64,000 bases of DNA from Portulaca oleracea (taxonomy: Eukaryota; Streptophyta; Magnoliopsida; Caryophyllales; Portulacaceae): positions 21,176,867 through 21,240,866 of the forward strand of contig CM055882.1 in assembly GCA_029582165.1 (NCBI GenBank), written 5' to 3'. A program made the translations under genes and the position numbers. Under the pieces are notes generated by a model. That model worked only from the letters and a program-made list of their open reading frames with translations, did not search any database and was not told where the DNA came from. This document shows, piece after piece, positions 11,531-23,199 of this stretch; position 1 is the first letter of the stretch, and every line of letters starts with the position of its first letter.

Positions 11531-14500
11531 ATGGAGAGTAGTAGAAAATGGATGTATGAAAGACATGATGGTGAATATCTTAGTGTGGAATTCGTACGTA
11601 GGGTGAATGAAGAATTTATACCTGTTGCAAAACAATGGAGTAGTTTGGGTAAACTTAGGTGTCCTTGTAGCAAATGTAAAAACGTGAAGTACATTGACGA
11701 GGATATTGTGAAGCTACATTTGTACAAACACGGCTTTCGGCCAAATTATCATGTTTGGATAAGTCACGGGGAGAGTTTTGCCACTCTCGAGGGTAGTGGT
11801 CAAACTCTTAACACTGTGGTTGATGGGTCTTCTAGTACTGGAGGTGTCAACACTATGCAAGAAATGATCACCGATGCCATGGGCCATATGCCTTTGAGTT
11901 GCGGGGATGATACGAGGGAAGATGAGCCAGAGGAAGGGACTAAGAAGTTCTTAGAAATGCTCGATGCCTCCAAAAAGCCTCTGTATGAAGGTAGCGACAC
12001 GTCTTTGTTGTCGGTTGTCGCACGGATGATTAACATAAAATGTGAGTACAATCTCCCAAATAAAGCCGTGGACAGTCTGTTAGCGTTGATGAAAGACGTG
12101 TGTCCCCCTGGCAATGAGATGACAGACACCTACTATCAAGCGAAGAAATTGCTTGGTGCTTTAGAACTTCCACATGAGAGAATCGACGCGTGTCCGAATG
12201 GGTGCGTGTTGCTTTGGAAGGAGAAAGCCGACTTAGATAAGTGTGACCAATGCGGAGCCGATAGGTATGCTAAAACGACGTTGCGTGGGAAACGCATTGC
12301 ACACAAGCAATTGATTTACTTCCCAATCGGGCCGAGGTTGCAAAGATTATATGCAACTAAGACATCTGCGGAGCACATGAGTTGGCACTCAACGAATGCA
12401 CGTGAAGATGGAACTATGGTTCATCCGTGTGACAGTGAAGCGTGGAAGCATTTTGATGCCCTTCATAAGGAATTTGCGTCCGAACCCCGAAACGTACGGT
12501 TGGGGCTATGCACAGATGGTTTTGCACCTTTCGGCAGTTTCGGTCAGACGTATTCATGTTGGCCGGTGATTGCAACTCCATATAATTTGCCGCCTTGGTT
12601 GTGCATGAAGAAACAATACTTGTTCCTGACTCTGTTAATTCCTGGGCCGAAAAGTCCAAAGGGCAATCTTGATGTCTACTTGCAACCGTTAATCGATGAG
12701 TTGAAACATTTATGGGAGGTTGGGATTGACACATATGATGTCTCCAAGAAGCAAAATTTTAAAATGAAGGCATCCGTGTTGTGGACCATAAGCGATTTTC
12801 CGGCATATGGAATGCTCTCTGGTTGGACCACATCAGGGAAAATGTCTTGTCCCTACTGTATGGAGAACACAAAGGCTAGATGGCTACAACATGGTAGGAA
12901 ACATTCTTGGTTCGATTGTCACAGACAATTTCTCCTAGAGAACCATCCATTTCAAAAATAAGAGCGCTTTCTCAAAGAATAAGGAAGAAAATTCCTCCAC
13001 CCTCGATTGAGTGGGGAACAAATTTGGGATCGTATGTAATTTCCGAGCTCCACGGAACAACATAACCGTGTTGATGGTTATTTAGAGTCTCACAATTGGA
13101 ACAAGAGAAGCATATTTTGGGAGTTGCCGTATTGGAAAGATCTTAAAATCCGACACAACTTGGATGTCATGCATGTTGAGAAGAATGTATTTGATCAAGT
13201 GTTGAATACCATCATGAGTGTCAAAGGCAAGACCAAGGATGATAAGAACTCGCGTAGGGACCAAGCCACCCATTGCAAGCGCCGTAGGCTAAACATTCAA
13301 AAAACTCATCATCAAGATGGGACTAGCACCGAAACTATGCCGAACGCTCCCTATCAAATGGATAAAGAAGAGGTTAAGGCCTTGTGTGAGTGGTTGAAAG
13401 GCCTCAAACTCCCAGATGGCTATGCAAGCAATCTGAGTAGATGTGTCGATCCCAAAAATTCAAAGTTGCAGGGGTTGAAGAGCCATGATTGTTATGTTTT
13501 CATGGAGAGGTTGTTACCAATTGCAACCAAGGAGCTACTTCCTCAAAAAGTTTGGAAGCCATTGATCAACTCACCAGTTCTTTAGAGATTTATGTGCTTC
13601 TAATGTAAAGGTGAGTGACATGATCCGGTTAGAGAGAAACATACCGGAAATTCTATGTAAGTTGGAAATGATATTTCCCCCTGCCTTCTTCAATGTCATG
13701 GAACACCTTCCAGTACATCTTCCTTATGAAGCAGCGATGGGAGGACCTGTGCAGTATAGGTGGATGTATCCTTTTGAAAGGTACAACTAAACTTACATAT
13801 CTTTCATATTTATTATGAGATGAATTATGTATTTTAAGGAAACATCATTGTTTGTTACTTGTAAAATGTTGTAGATTTTTGCACCATTTAAAGAAAAAAG
13901 TGGGGAACAAGGCACGAGTAGAATCGTCTATCTACAATGCATACCTAACAGAGGAGATAGCAAACTTCTGTGATGCATATTTTGCACCCGAAGTTCATAC
14001 TAAGTCTAGGGAACTTAAAAGAAACGCATGCCTTGATGTAAAACATGTTAACGATGTTAACGAACCCCTCCCTGATGTGTTTTCCTCAAACATTGGATAT
14101 GCGCCTAGTGAGGGTAAAAAGAGGTATCTCAACCAACAAGAGTTTGTTGCGGTGCATGCATATGTTCTGTCAAATAGCGACTTATTGGAAAAGTATGAAA
14201 GGTATGTACAATTGCACGCCGCTATGTGTATGTACATGCTCCCATGTAACTAATTACCTAGTTAACATGTTAAATTATTTGTTGAAAGGCAATTTGAAGA
14301 AGACATGTGCGTATCACATCTACGCACACAAATAGGGGATTTGTGGAGCAAATTTGGGAAACAATTTCCCGAATGGTTTAAACGAAAGGTGAACGATCAA
14401 GTTTGATTGAATTAGTAATATTCGAGTTCAATTATCATAATGTTGTCCACTTCAAGTTGACGACTTTGCTAAAATTATATTATGTAGGCTATCAATTCAA

Positions 14501-15176
14501 ATGAAGCGAATGACTTTATTCGAGCGTTAGCATACGGTCCCAACAAAAATGTGCGTTGGTGGAGCCATTACTACATTAACAACTACAATTTCCAAGTCCA
14601 ACGACAAGGAAAGTCGAACGCCAACTCTGGGATATATGTCAAAGGAATGCACGGCGTAGACTTCTATGGACGCTCAAGAAGTGATTCATTGGAATACTTA
14701 GGAAGATTTGGAAATTACAAAGTTGTTTTGTTCAAAGTTGATTGGTTTGACTCCGTCCATGGTTTGAACAAACATGAGCATTACAATCTCGTGGATGTGA
14801 ACCACACAAAACGATATCGAGTATATGAACCATTCGTCCGCATCCCAAGCAATGCAAGTGTTTTATACTCATTATCCTAGTACAAGGCAGATAGAAACCA
14901 AGGTGGGCAACTCTCATCATAAAGCCGAGGTCAACGATTGACGGCATTGATGATGCCGCATATCAAGAGGATAGCACTGAAAATCCTCCAACACTATCTA
15001 GCATTGATGAGGACCAAAGCGATGATCGAGATGACATAAGTGATGAGTAAGCCATGCACGATGATGCTAATGAATCCATTATGGGGGAAGAGGGAGTGGG
15101 AATAGAGGAGGATAATATGTTAGACCCTATTTGTACCGAGATTATTAGTAGTGAGGATGAAGAGGAGTATGAGTAG
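11531..15176 (+). pseudogene. CACTA transposase, TNP2-like
   Basis: Domains in order: Transpos_assoc (residues about 8-80, with CPCSKCKN and HLYKHGF), Transposase_21 (about 185-480, to 12,958; includes GPKSPKGNLDVYLQPLIDEL and CPYCMENTKA), then DUF4218 (13,124-14,210, LDVMHVEKNVFDQVLNTIM) and DUF4216 (14,487-14,900, NNYNFQVQ...YGRSRSDSLEYLG), and an acidic tail ending at 15,176. The start is taken at ATG 11,531 rather than 11,501 because the family begins just before the WMY(E) motif. The gene is broken: a frameshift at about 12,957 (after HPFQK), another near 13,020-13,080, a stop or shift at 13,585, and a shift near 14,855. Introns with GT-AG ends separate the later exons. Its product would have cut the element ends as a nuclear transposase. 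Confidence 0.85.
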
Positions 15177-15373
15177 TTAATTCTATTATCATGTCAATAT
15201 TCATTACTAGTCATTGAACTTTTATTATATTCACAACTTGGTTCATATTTTTTAGGTACTCAGTTGAAGCCAATGCAATCTACTCGTACGCATGCAATTT
15301 TAGTCATATATATATATATAAGTTTGGAACTAACTTGTGTTTTGATTTTACCTTATATTAACTATTATATTAG

Positions 15374-17677
15374 AGGGAGACAACCACATAGTGTTTGGCA
15401 AAATGCAGCTCCAATCGACCCTGCTCTATACCCCAACTGTATACGACTTGAACGGGGGGAGGATTGGTAAGATGATCACATAAAATCATATGTACAGTGA
15501 TTTATCATTGGTCTTAATAACTTTAGCTGTGTTTTTTCATAACGATTGCATAGGTTCGCCGATCTCCGTTTAGCACGATTTGTTGGAGGGCAACTTCGTG
15601 GCCACCCAAATCCAAAGCCTGCTTCCCAGTGGTCCAAACAAGAGAAAACAGATTTGTGGTTGGATTTCTGTGTAAGTAATTATGCAAATTGGGTCTATTA
15701 ATTTTCTTTTATGTAATAGTCATTTAACTAATCACTAATAAATTACTTTATACAGCGACATTATGTTTGGGATGAAGAATTTACAAGAGATGTGTTCAGT
15801 GGGTGGCACACGAAATTGTGCGACCGGGCTTCTGATACGAGGTACAAGGTCAGGACCAAGAAGAGGACGGACCCTGTACCTCACATGAGCGATGAGCAAC
15901 GGGATGCAATAGATGCGGAATCCCAGACTGAGGAGTTCATTCGGCGGTCCAATGCCGCCAAAGCAAACAGGAACAATGAAAACTCCGCCAATTGCAAAAC
16001 GCGGGTGGGCTCGGTTTCAGCGGCAAGTTATTACAAAAAGCAGGTGAATCGTAAATTGGCACAATTAATAAATTAAAGTTATATGTATGCATTAACAATC
16101 ACGAACTTTCTAAACAATTGTTTGCATTTACTATCTTAATTTGTAGATGGCCGGGGGGACATTCATGACCCTGTCTGAAGTCCACGCTCACATTCATTGT
16201 GGGCGAGATGCTGAGGGGAATCCGCAGTGGAGTTCTGAACATGATGCCACACTTGCTGTAAGTTTCATTTAAACATATTCATAAACTAATTGTATTTGAA
16301 CTCCGGCGTGTGGCCGTGCATGTTTTATATGTGTTTGGATTGTATTTGAACTCCGGCGTGTGGCCGTGCATGTTTTATGTGTGTTTAGATTGTATTTGAA
16401 CTCCGGCGTGTGGCCGTGCATGTTTTATATGTGTTTGGATTGTATTTGAACTCCGGCGTGTGGCCGTGAATGGTTTAGGTTGTGTTTGGATTGTATTTGA
16501 ACTCCGGCGTGTGGCCGTGCATGTTTTATGTGTGTTTGGATTGTATTTGAACTCCGGCGTGTGGCCGTGAATGGTTTAGGTTGTGATTGGATTGTATTTG
16601 AACTCCGACGTGTGGCCGTGCATGTTTTATGTGTGTTTGGATTGTATTTGAACTCCGGCGTGTGGCCGTGAATAGTTTAGGTTGTGTTTGGATTGTATTT
16701 GAACTCCGGCGTGTGGCCGTGAATAGTTTAGGTTGTGTTTGGATTGTATTTGAACTCCGGCGTGTGGCCGTGCATGTTTTATGTGTGTTTGCATTGTATT
16801 TGAACTCCGGCGTGTGGCCGTGAATAGTTTAGGTTGTGTTTGCATTGTATTTGAACTCCGGCGTGTGGCCGTGAATGGTTTAGGTTGTGTTTGGATTGTA
16901 TTTGAACTCCGGCGTGTGGCCGTGCATGTTTTATGTGTGTTTGCATTGTATTTGAACTCCGGCGTGTGGCCGTGAATAGTTTAGGTTGTGTTTGCATTGT
17001 ATTTAAACTCCGGCGTGTGGCCGTGAATGGTTTAGGTTGTGTTTGGATTGTATTTGAACTCCGGCGTGTGGCCGTGCATGTTTTATGTGTGTTTGGATTG
17101 TATTTGAACTCCGGCGTGTGGCCGTGCATGTTTTATATGTGTTTGGATTGTATTTGAACTCCGGCGTGTGGCTGTGAATGGTTTAGGTTGTGTTTGCATT
17201 GTATTTGAACTCCGGCGTGTGGCCGTGAATGGTTTAGGTTGTGTTTGGATTGTATGAATGATTGCAGGCAACTTTTCGCTACTTATGTATGAATGATTGC
17301 AGGCAACTTTTCGCCAAAAGTGTGAAGAGCGTGGCATAATTGAGAACTCCCCGGAAGCTAGGGAGTTGTACTTGCAACTGGCAGGGGGGTACAAACCCAA
17401 AGACCATGCTGTCTATGGTCTTGGGAGTGCGACCTCGCACTTCTATGATACTCCACCCCGTACCCAGGGCAGTTCTTCTTCTTCGAGGCATCCCTGCGCA
17501 ACTCCGTCCACTGATGCTATTATGCGGGATCAACTTGCTGCTCACACATCCGCCATCTCACAGATTCAAAGTCAATTGACACAAGTTTACCAAACTCAAC
17601 AACAAGGCGGTAGTTCTTCGTCCCCATCTCAATATCTAAACTTATCAGGATCCCCGCAATTCCCTCCCCAACCTTGA
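15374..17677 (+). pseudogene. Second CACTA gene, Transposase_24 (Ptta/En/Spm) family
   Basis: Exons are separated by GT-AG introns: to 15,468 (ending LERGEDW), 15,555-15,671 (FADLRLARFVGGQLRGHPNP), 15,756-16,043 (RHYVWDEEFTRDVFSGWHTK), 16,147-16,258 (MAGGTFMTLSEVHAHIHCGR), and a last exon from about 17,303 to the TGA at 17,677 (FRQKCEERGIIENSPEAREL, ending in a Ser/Gln-rich region). The lengthy fourth intron holds a 50-bp minisatellite, and its 3' splice site is duplicated. Individual exons are open, so this gene may be less damaged than its TNP2 neighbour; the 5' end is uncertain. The family matches proteins of the TNPD/Ptta type. Marked pseudogene because the partner transposase is broken and a complete frame cannot be shown. 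Confidence 0.65.
16289..17255. repeat. 50-bp minisatellite (about 19 units) in transposase intron
   Basis: Each unit begins attgtatttgaactccggcg, continues tgtggccgtg, and has one of two tails: catgttttatgtgtgtttgg or aatggtttaggttgtgtttgg. The two tail types alternate irregularly, indicating higher-order amplification. Identity between units is very high. It fills the intron between 16,259 and the final exon. Confidence 0.95.
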
Positions 17678-17878
17678 ACTTATGCACTTTTAAGTTGTGT
17701 TTTAGTTATAAACTTAGATTGAATTTTAGTTATGAACTTTTAGCTATTATATATATATATGAACTTTTAGTTATGCATTAATGGTTTAATATTATATATG
17801 TTTAGTATGTTATTGATTTAATATTATATATGTTTAGTATGTTATGTATGAAATAGACAGGGGAAAAACTAAGCGTTG

Positions 17879-17880
<2 letters not shown>

Positions 17881-17970
<90 letters not shown>
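17881..17970. repeat. (TA)n microsatellite
   Basis: About 40 TA dinucleotides with one interruption near 17,891, downstream of the second transposase gene. Confidence 0.95.
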
Positions 17971-17972
<2 letters not shown>

Positions 17973-18069
17973 ATAATATAATAATAGCAATAATCGATAT
18001 GTCGAAATACAAAGATGGTTATAACCTATTCGATTTAATCCGAATATTTAAAAAAATTTAAATTATAAT

Positions 18070-18400
18070 CTGCGGCGATACATATCGATCATTGGTTATT
18101 AGTCGCTATTTTGCGATTGATAAATAGCGATCGATACCGTATCAGTCGCTAAATTCGCGATTGATAAGTAGCGACTGATACAGTATCGGCCGCTAAGCAG
18201 GCGACCGATCATCAGCGACTGATACGTATCGGTCGCCAATTCAAATATCGGTCGCAAGTTTGGCGACCGATACGTATCGGTCGCTCAGTTCGCTAAACGA
18301 CGGATATTCAGCGACCGATACGTATCGGTCGCTGATATCGGTCGCCCGCACTCTGCAGCGACCGATAAAGCCATTTTGCGACCGATAGTAACGGTCGCCT
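18070..18400. repeat. Subterminal CGACCGAT repeats, right end of inner CACTA
   Basis: A dense array including perfect palindromes such as gcgaccgatacgtatcggtc at about 18,262 and 18,319. It mirrors the left array. Confidence 0.85.
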
Positions 18401-18424
18401 TAGGCCTGTTCTGTTGTAGTGAAC

Positions 18425-18675
18425 AATGTCGTTGCGATAAATAGTCATATGTATTGCAACGACCTTTGTTGTTGCCATTCAAATTAAATTTGACATGCTT
18501 AAAAAACATGAATGGCAACGACGTATGTCGTTGCAAAAAAATGGTTTTTGGCAACGAAAGAAGTCGTTGCGGGTGTTTTTTGCAACGCCCGTACAAGCAA
18601 CAACTTTAGTCATTGCCAAAAACATTTATAGCAACGACTTTGGGTTTTCTGCAACGATAAACGTCGTTGCCAAAA
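18425..18675. repeat. Subterminal GTCGTTGC repeats, right end of outer CACTA
   Basis: Repeated tgtcgttgc/gcaacgac motifs with 20-40 bp spacing, ending at the terminal inverted repeat 18,681-18,693. Confidence 0.8.
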
Positions 18676-18696
18676 ACAAGTTTTTTAGTAGTGCAA

Positions 18697-19443
18697 TGGA
18701 CAGGAGGGTGAGGTAGCGGCCTTAATGATGTGCCTAATGACCATCTCTCCAATATCCGGATGACGGTTACGGAGGACGTTGAGAAGAAAAGAGGCACAGG
18801 GTTCATTCCAAGTTTCCTTGTTTGTACCTCATGGGAGTATGGTACGGACAAGGATGTAATATAGGAAATGGGCCTCAGATTTCAGTCCAGTGTACTGAGA
18901 AGTCTTTTGCTTTGATGGTCGGGAAAAGTGATGACGAAGTTCTTTCTTAGGGTCCGAGGAAAGAGACAAGAGTGGTTTGGTTGGATTAGGGTCGAGTTTC
19001 AGAATTCGTTCTATTTGGGAAGGGGTGAGAAGAATTTCGACACCAGCGACTATAGATATGAAGGAAGGGCGTTTTGAGTCAGGAACTAAGTTTGCATAGA
19101 ATTCAAGGATGAGAGAGGGGTAAATTACCGAGTCGTAGTCGAAGAAGGTTGAGCAGCCCATTTCTGTAAGTGTGGAGAAGAAGGGAAAGGCTTGACGAAG
19201 AGAAGTGATGTCGACGTTCTCACAACACAGAATTTGACGGGTTGCCAGAAGTTCCATGCGTTGCTCGAGAGCCAGTGAGTGAGAGGTGGGAGGTTGAGAG
19301 ATGACGACGAGAGCGGCGGATGAGGATGAGTGAGATTGTGTTGAATTTTGGGAAGTTGGGGATGTTTTGTGGGAGCGTAGCCGTTTGGCTACCCTTGCAG
19401 ATGGGGATGGAACGGTGGATTTCTGGGCTGGGCGCTTTTTCAT
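18697..19443 (-). pseudogene. Sirevirus env-like ORF, N-terminal part
   Basis: The frame starts at ATG 19,443 (MKKRPAQKSTVPSPSARVAK; basic, Ser/Thr-rich start) and runs to a TGA at 18,829. The homologous frame then continues shifted by one base (LLNVLRNRHPDIGEMVIRHI) up to the caa target site where the outer CACTA is inserted. It resembles the 'putative plant transposon protein' family found downstream of pol in Sireviruses. The distal half is at 2,179-2,628. Broken by a frameshift near 18,835 and by the insertion. Confidence 0.6.
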
Positions 19444-19968
19444 GATGAAGTTTGGATGAAGAAAGGGACAGAAAAGGTTGAATGAATGGAAGTGGGGACC
19501 AAGTGGATGGCGACTGAAGTGGTGGGGTAAACGGTTAAAGGGGAGGGGTGTTAATTAGAGTTGGCAGGAATTTGACGGAGAAGGGTGCAGGTTAGTAATT
19601 AAGGAATGAGGGAGTAACTGGGGAAAGTAGTATTGGAAGGGATAAAGGATGATTTGACGGTTGAGGGAGTTTAATGTGATGTGACGGTAAAAGTGGAAGG
19701 AGTGAAGGAGAGAGACAGAGAGAGATTTTGAATATTTCGAAGTAGAGAGGGAAAGTGTATGATTTTTGAAAAGGAGAGGATCTTTTCGAAAAAGGAAACT
19801 TTTTTTAAAAAAAAAAACGGTTGCACTAAACAATTATGAAGGAACTGCCAGTACACCCATATGCCAAGGTGTTGATATAAAAGGAGCTCAACATGGCACC
19901 AAGACAAGAATGTCGAGGTCCTTTATGAGTCTTGAGTTCAAGAGCATATCTTGTGGTGGAGGTCATTG
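19444..19968 (-). other. Sirevirus spacer between pol and env-like ORF
   Basis: On the minus strand this is pyrimidine-rich (ctttcc/tctctc tracts) with no convincing frame; the open frames here are low-complexity. It could hold the leader or splice acceptor for the env-like ORF. Polypurine-like gggggagc motifs lie at its pol end. Confidence 0.4.
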
Positions 19969-19990
19969 GCTCCCCCTGGATAGGGGAGGG

Positions 19991-22900
19991 TTAGCTCCCC
20001 CTCAACTGGTCATCCGGTTGTAGCATTCCAAGCTCCCTTCTATTTGTGAGAAATAGTTCAGTGGGAAGGGCCTTGGTGAATATGTTTGCCAGTTCTTGAT
20101 GAGTAGGGACAAAGTCCAGAGTGATATGACCTTTGTCTACATGATCTCTTATAAAATGATGTCGTACTTCAATGTGCTTGGTACGGGAGTGCTGAACTGT
20201 GTTCTTGGTAATTTGAATGACACTCTTGTTGTTACACTTGATGGGAATGTTTGAGAGTTTTATGCCAAGGTCCTTCATGTGTTGTTTGATCCACAAGGTT
20301 TGAGCACAACAAGCACCGGCTGCTATGAATTCAGCTTCTGCTGTAGAAAGAGCAAAAACATTTTGTTTCTTTGATTGCCAAGAGATTAAAGATAAGTCGA
20401 GCATTTGGCAGCCTCCAGATGTGCTCTTTCGATCAGTCCTGGATCCAGCAAAATCAGCATTTGTGTATCCAATGAGGTTCAGGGAGTTGTTTCTAGGATA
20501 CCATAGACCAAGGTCCTTGGTGCCTGCAAGATATCTCAAAATTCTTTTGGCAGCAATCAAGTGAGATTCTTTGGGAGCACTTTGAAATCGAGCACATAGG
20601 AAAACACTAAACATTATGTCGGGACGACTTGCACTTAAATAGAGTAGAGATCCTATCATACCTCGATATTGTTTATCAGGAACGTCCTTACCATGTAGAT
20701 CCTGATCAAGTTTTAACGTGGAGGACATTGGGGTACTACAATGTTTAGCTTTCTCCAACCCATATTTCTTCAGAAGCTCTTTGACATACTTACTTTGGCT
20801 GAGAAAGATGCCATCATTGTTTTGTTTGATTTGTAAGCCAAGGAAGAAGCTCAGTTCTCCCACTAGACTCATCTCAAACTCCTTGCTCATTAAGTCAGAG
20901 AATTCCTTCACTAGATATTCATTAGTAGCACCAAAAATAATGTCATCTACATAAACTTGAATTATAGTAGAGTCCTGATCTGAGGTTTTAATGAAGAGAG
21001 TTTTGTCTATGAGTCCTCGTTGAAAACCATTTTTCAATAGGAATGAGCTAAGTCTTTCATACCAAGCTCTAGGGGCTTGCTTGTGCCCAGAAAGGGCCTT
21101 CTGAAGCTTATAGACATGAGTGGCTGGAAGTGCCTGTTCAAATCCTTGAGGTTGCTCAACATAAACTTCTTCCTTCAAGTGCCCATTCAGAAATGCACTC
21201 TTGACATCCATTTGATATAGTTTCATCTGTGTTGATGATGCATAGGCCAAGAGTATCCGAATGGCCTCTAGCCTTGCGACAGGAGCAAAGGTTTCCTCAT
21301 AATCAATGCCTTCTTATTGATTGTAACCTTTTGCCACTAGTCTTGCCTTGTTTCTTGTGACTGTACCGTGTTCATCCAATTTGTAGCGAAAAACCCATTT
21401 GACACCTATCACCGGATGGTGTTCTGGTCGCTGAACAAGCTTCCAAACTTTATTCCTCTCAAATTGATTGAGCTCTTCTTGCATGGCAAGTATCCAATTG
21501 TTGTCCCTTAGTGCCTCTTCTGGTCCTTTTGGTTCAATCTGTGAAACAAAGGCATGAAAGGCACAAAATTTTCTAAAAGAGGAGCGAGTTCTAATACCTG
21601 TGTCCAATCCTGATAGAAGGTTGTCAGCTGGATGAGCAGGTTTGAACCTGAAGGTCCTTGGGGGATCCTCAGTGGTAGTTGGAATGATTCCAACATCATT
21701 GGGAGGAATTTCTTGTGAAGGACCTTGTTCTCCACTTTCAGCTACCTCCTATTCTGCTCCTGATGATCTAGAAGTTTCCAGATCATTTTCTGGAGTCGAT
21801 TCTTCAAGAATTTGTGAAGGACCCTGCTGAAAGGTACGTCGTGAGTCCTCATCTTCATAATCTTGATGTATTTGGAATTTGATGGAGGACCTTTCTGGTG
21901 GAGTAGTGGAAGATTCATCAAAGACAACATGAATGGATTCTTCCACCTTTTTGGATTGTTTGATGTAGACTCTGTAAGCCTTGCTAGATAAGGACTATCC
22001 TACCAAGATTCCTTCTTCACTTCCTGGCTCAAACTTACTCAAGGCCTTATTGCCATTGTGATGGACAAAGCACTTGCATCCAATTGCCTTGAGGTGAGCT
22101 ACATTTGGCGTCTTGCCTTTGAATAATTCATAAGGTGTTTTCTTCATGAAGGACCTTAAGGTGCATCTGTTGAGAATATAGTTTGAAGCATTTATAATTT
22201 CAGCCCAAAGAAAGAGAGGTAGATCATTCTCACAGTCACAGATGATTGTTCTGGCCATGTTTTCCAGTGTGCGGTTCTTCCTTTCAACCACACCGTTTTG
22301 TTGTGGTGTCCTTGGAGCAGAAAAATTGTGTGTAACACCTTCTTGATCACAGAATTTTCCAAACTGATCTTGGTTGTCAAATTCCCTTCCATGATTTGTC
22401 TTTATAGACATCAAACTCAGTCTTGTAAGGACCTTGAGTTGTCTGTACAATCTCTCAAACTCAGGGTAAGCTTCTGTCTTATCCTTAAAAAATGACTAGT
22501 ATGTATGTATGAACGTCCTCCTAGACTTTTGTAGGGAATTGGTCCACAGAGGTCTATATGCAGCAATTCTAAACATCTAGAGGTGATTACTTGAGTCAGA
22601 GGTTTAAAGGAGGTTCTGGTCTGTTTACCTCTTGTGCGTGCATCACATACTTTGTCACGAATGAAATTCTGAGATGGTAGTCCTCTAACCAAGCCTAGGT
22701 GTTTTAGCTTTTGAAGGGTTTTCATGCTCACATGTCCTAATCTACGATGCCACAACCAGGTTTCATCTGATGCAACTCTAAGACAGGTAAGGTCATTTAT
22801 CATAGGATCACTAAGGTCAATAACATACACATTGTTCATCCTATGACCTCTAAGGACTATTTCATGAGACTCATTTACTACAACACATGAGTTCTTATTG

Positions 22901-23190
22901 AACCAAACTTTGTAACCTCTATCACAGAACTGAGAAAAACTTAACATATTATACTCTAAGCCTTCTACAAAATATACATCATTTATACAATTGACTAAGT
23001 TCTTACCGACCTTGCCGACTCCAATGATCTTCCCTTAGCTTTTGTCTCCAAACGTTACCTTTCCACCCTTATTGTCCTTGAGTTCTCTAAATTTGGTTGG
23101 ATCTCTAATCATGTGACTCGAGCATCCGCTGTCCAAATACCAGAGGTCCTTGTGAGCCCTGAGACATACCTGCACTGAAGGACATTATAC
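19991..23190 (-). pseudogene. Sirevirus pol: protease, integrase, RT, RNase H
   Basis: In minus-strand order: protease motif DSGCSSHM near 23,110-23,150; pre-integrase zinc motif with WLWHRRLGHVSMKTLQ (about 22,760); integrase core with HIDLCGPI (about 22,570) and, after a break near 22,420-22,490, HGREFDNQ...NGVVERKNRTLE (about 22,240-22,400); a low-conservation linker; RT from about 21,560 with KWVFRYKLDEHG and the YVDD box (about 20,950); RNase H with [15 protein letters not shown] and STAEAEF (20,320-20,450), ending at 19,991. Damage includes a TAA in the protease region near 23,035, a frameshift in integrase, a stop near 22,010 and another near 21,314. About 1,000 codons are represented overall, the normal size for copia pol. 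Confidence 0.85.
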
Positions 23191-23199
23191 CTTTCTTTG

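Larger units (their letters stand above)
8517..18421 (+). mobile_element. Inner CACTA (En/Spm) element with two transposase genes
   Basis: It starts CACTACAACA (8,517) and ends TGTTGTAGTG (18,421), with TSD aac (8,514-8,516 and 18,422-18,424); length 9,905 bp. Both ends carry arrays of cgaccgat/atcggtcg motifs. It encodes a TNP2-type transposase (11,531-15,176) and a second gene with a plant transposase of the Ptta/En/Spm family (15,374-17,677), the two-gene layout of autonomous En/Spm elements. Both genes carry damage, TNP2 more than the second. Two long imperfect hairpins (10,240-10,640 and 10,765-11,404) precede the transposase. Confidence 0.9.
2629..18693. mobile_element. Outer CACTA (En/Spm) element, non-autonomous, with gene fragment
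   Basis: The right end is TTTTTTAGTAGTG (18,681-18,693). The left end is TACTACTAAAAAA (2,629), the same terminal inverted repeat with the first C changed to T. The 3-bp TSD caa flanks it at 2,626-2,628 and 18,694-18,696. Subterminal regions are packed with gcaacgac/gtcgttgc motifs (2,645-2,935, 6,896-7,030, 18,425-18,675). Without its two insertions (solo LTR 7,031-8,508; inner CACTA 8,517-18,421) it is about 4.7 kb and has no transposase. The interior carries intron/exon-like host DNA, including a possible plastid cysteine synthase first exon (3,364-3,477). It sits inside the Sirevirus env-like ORF. Confidence 0.85.

Noticed and set aside
16627..17157. Several overlapping open frames on both strands with repeated protein units
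   Set aside because: All arise from the 50-bp minisatellite within an intron; the repeat length is not a multiple of three, so no continuous protein is made.
17802..18061. Ile/Tyr-repeat open frames
   Set aside because: Translation of the (TA)n microsatellite.
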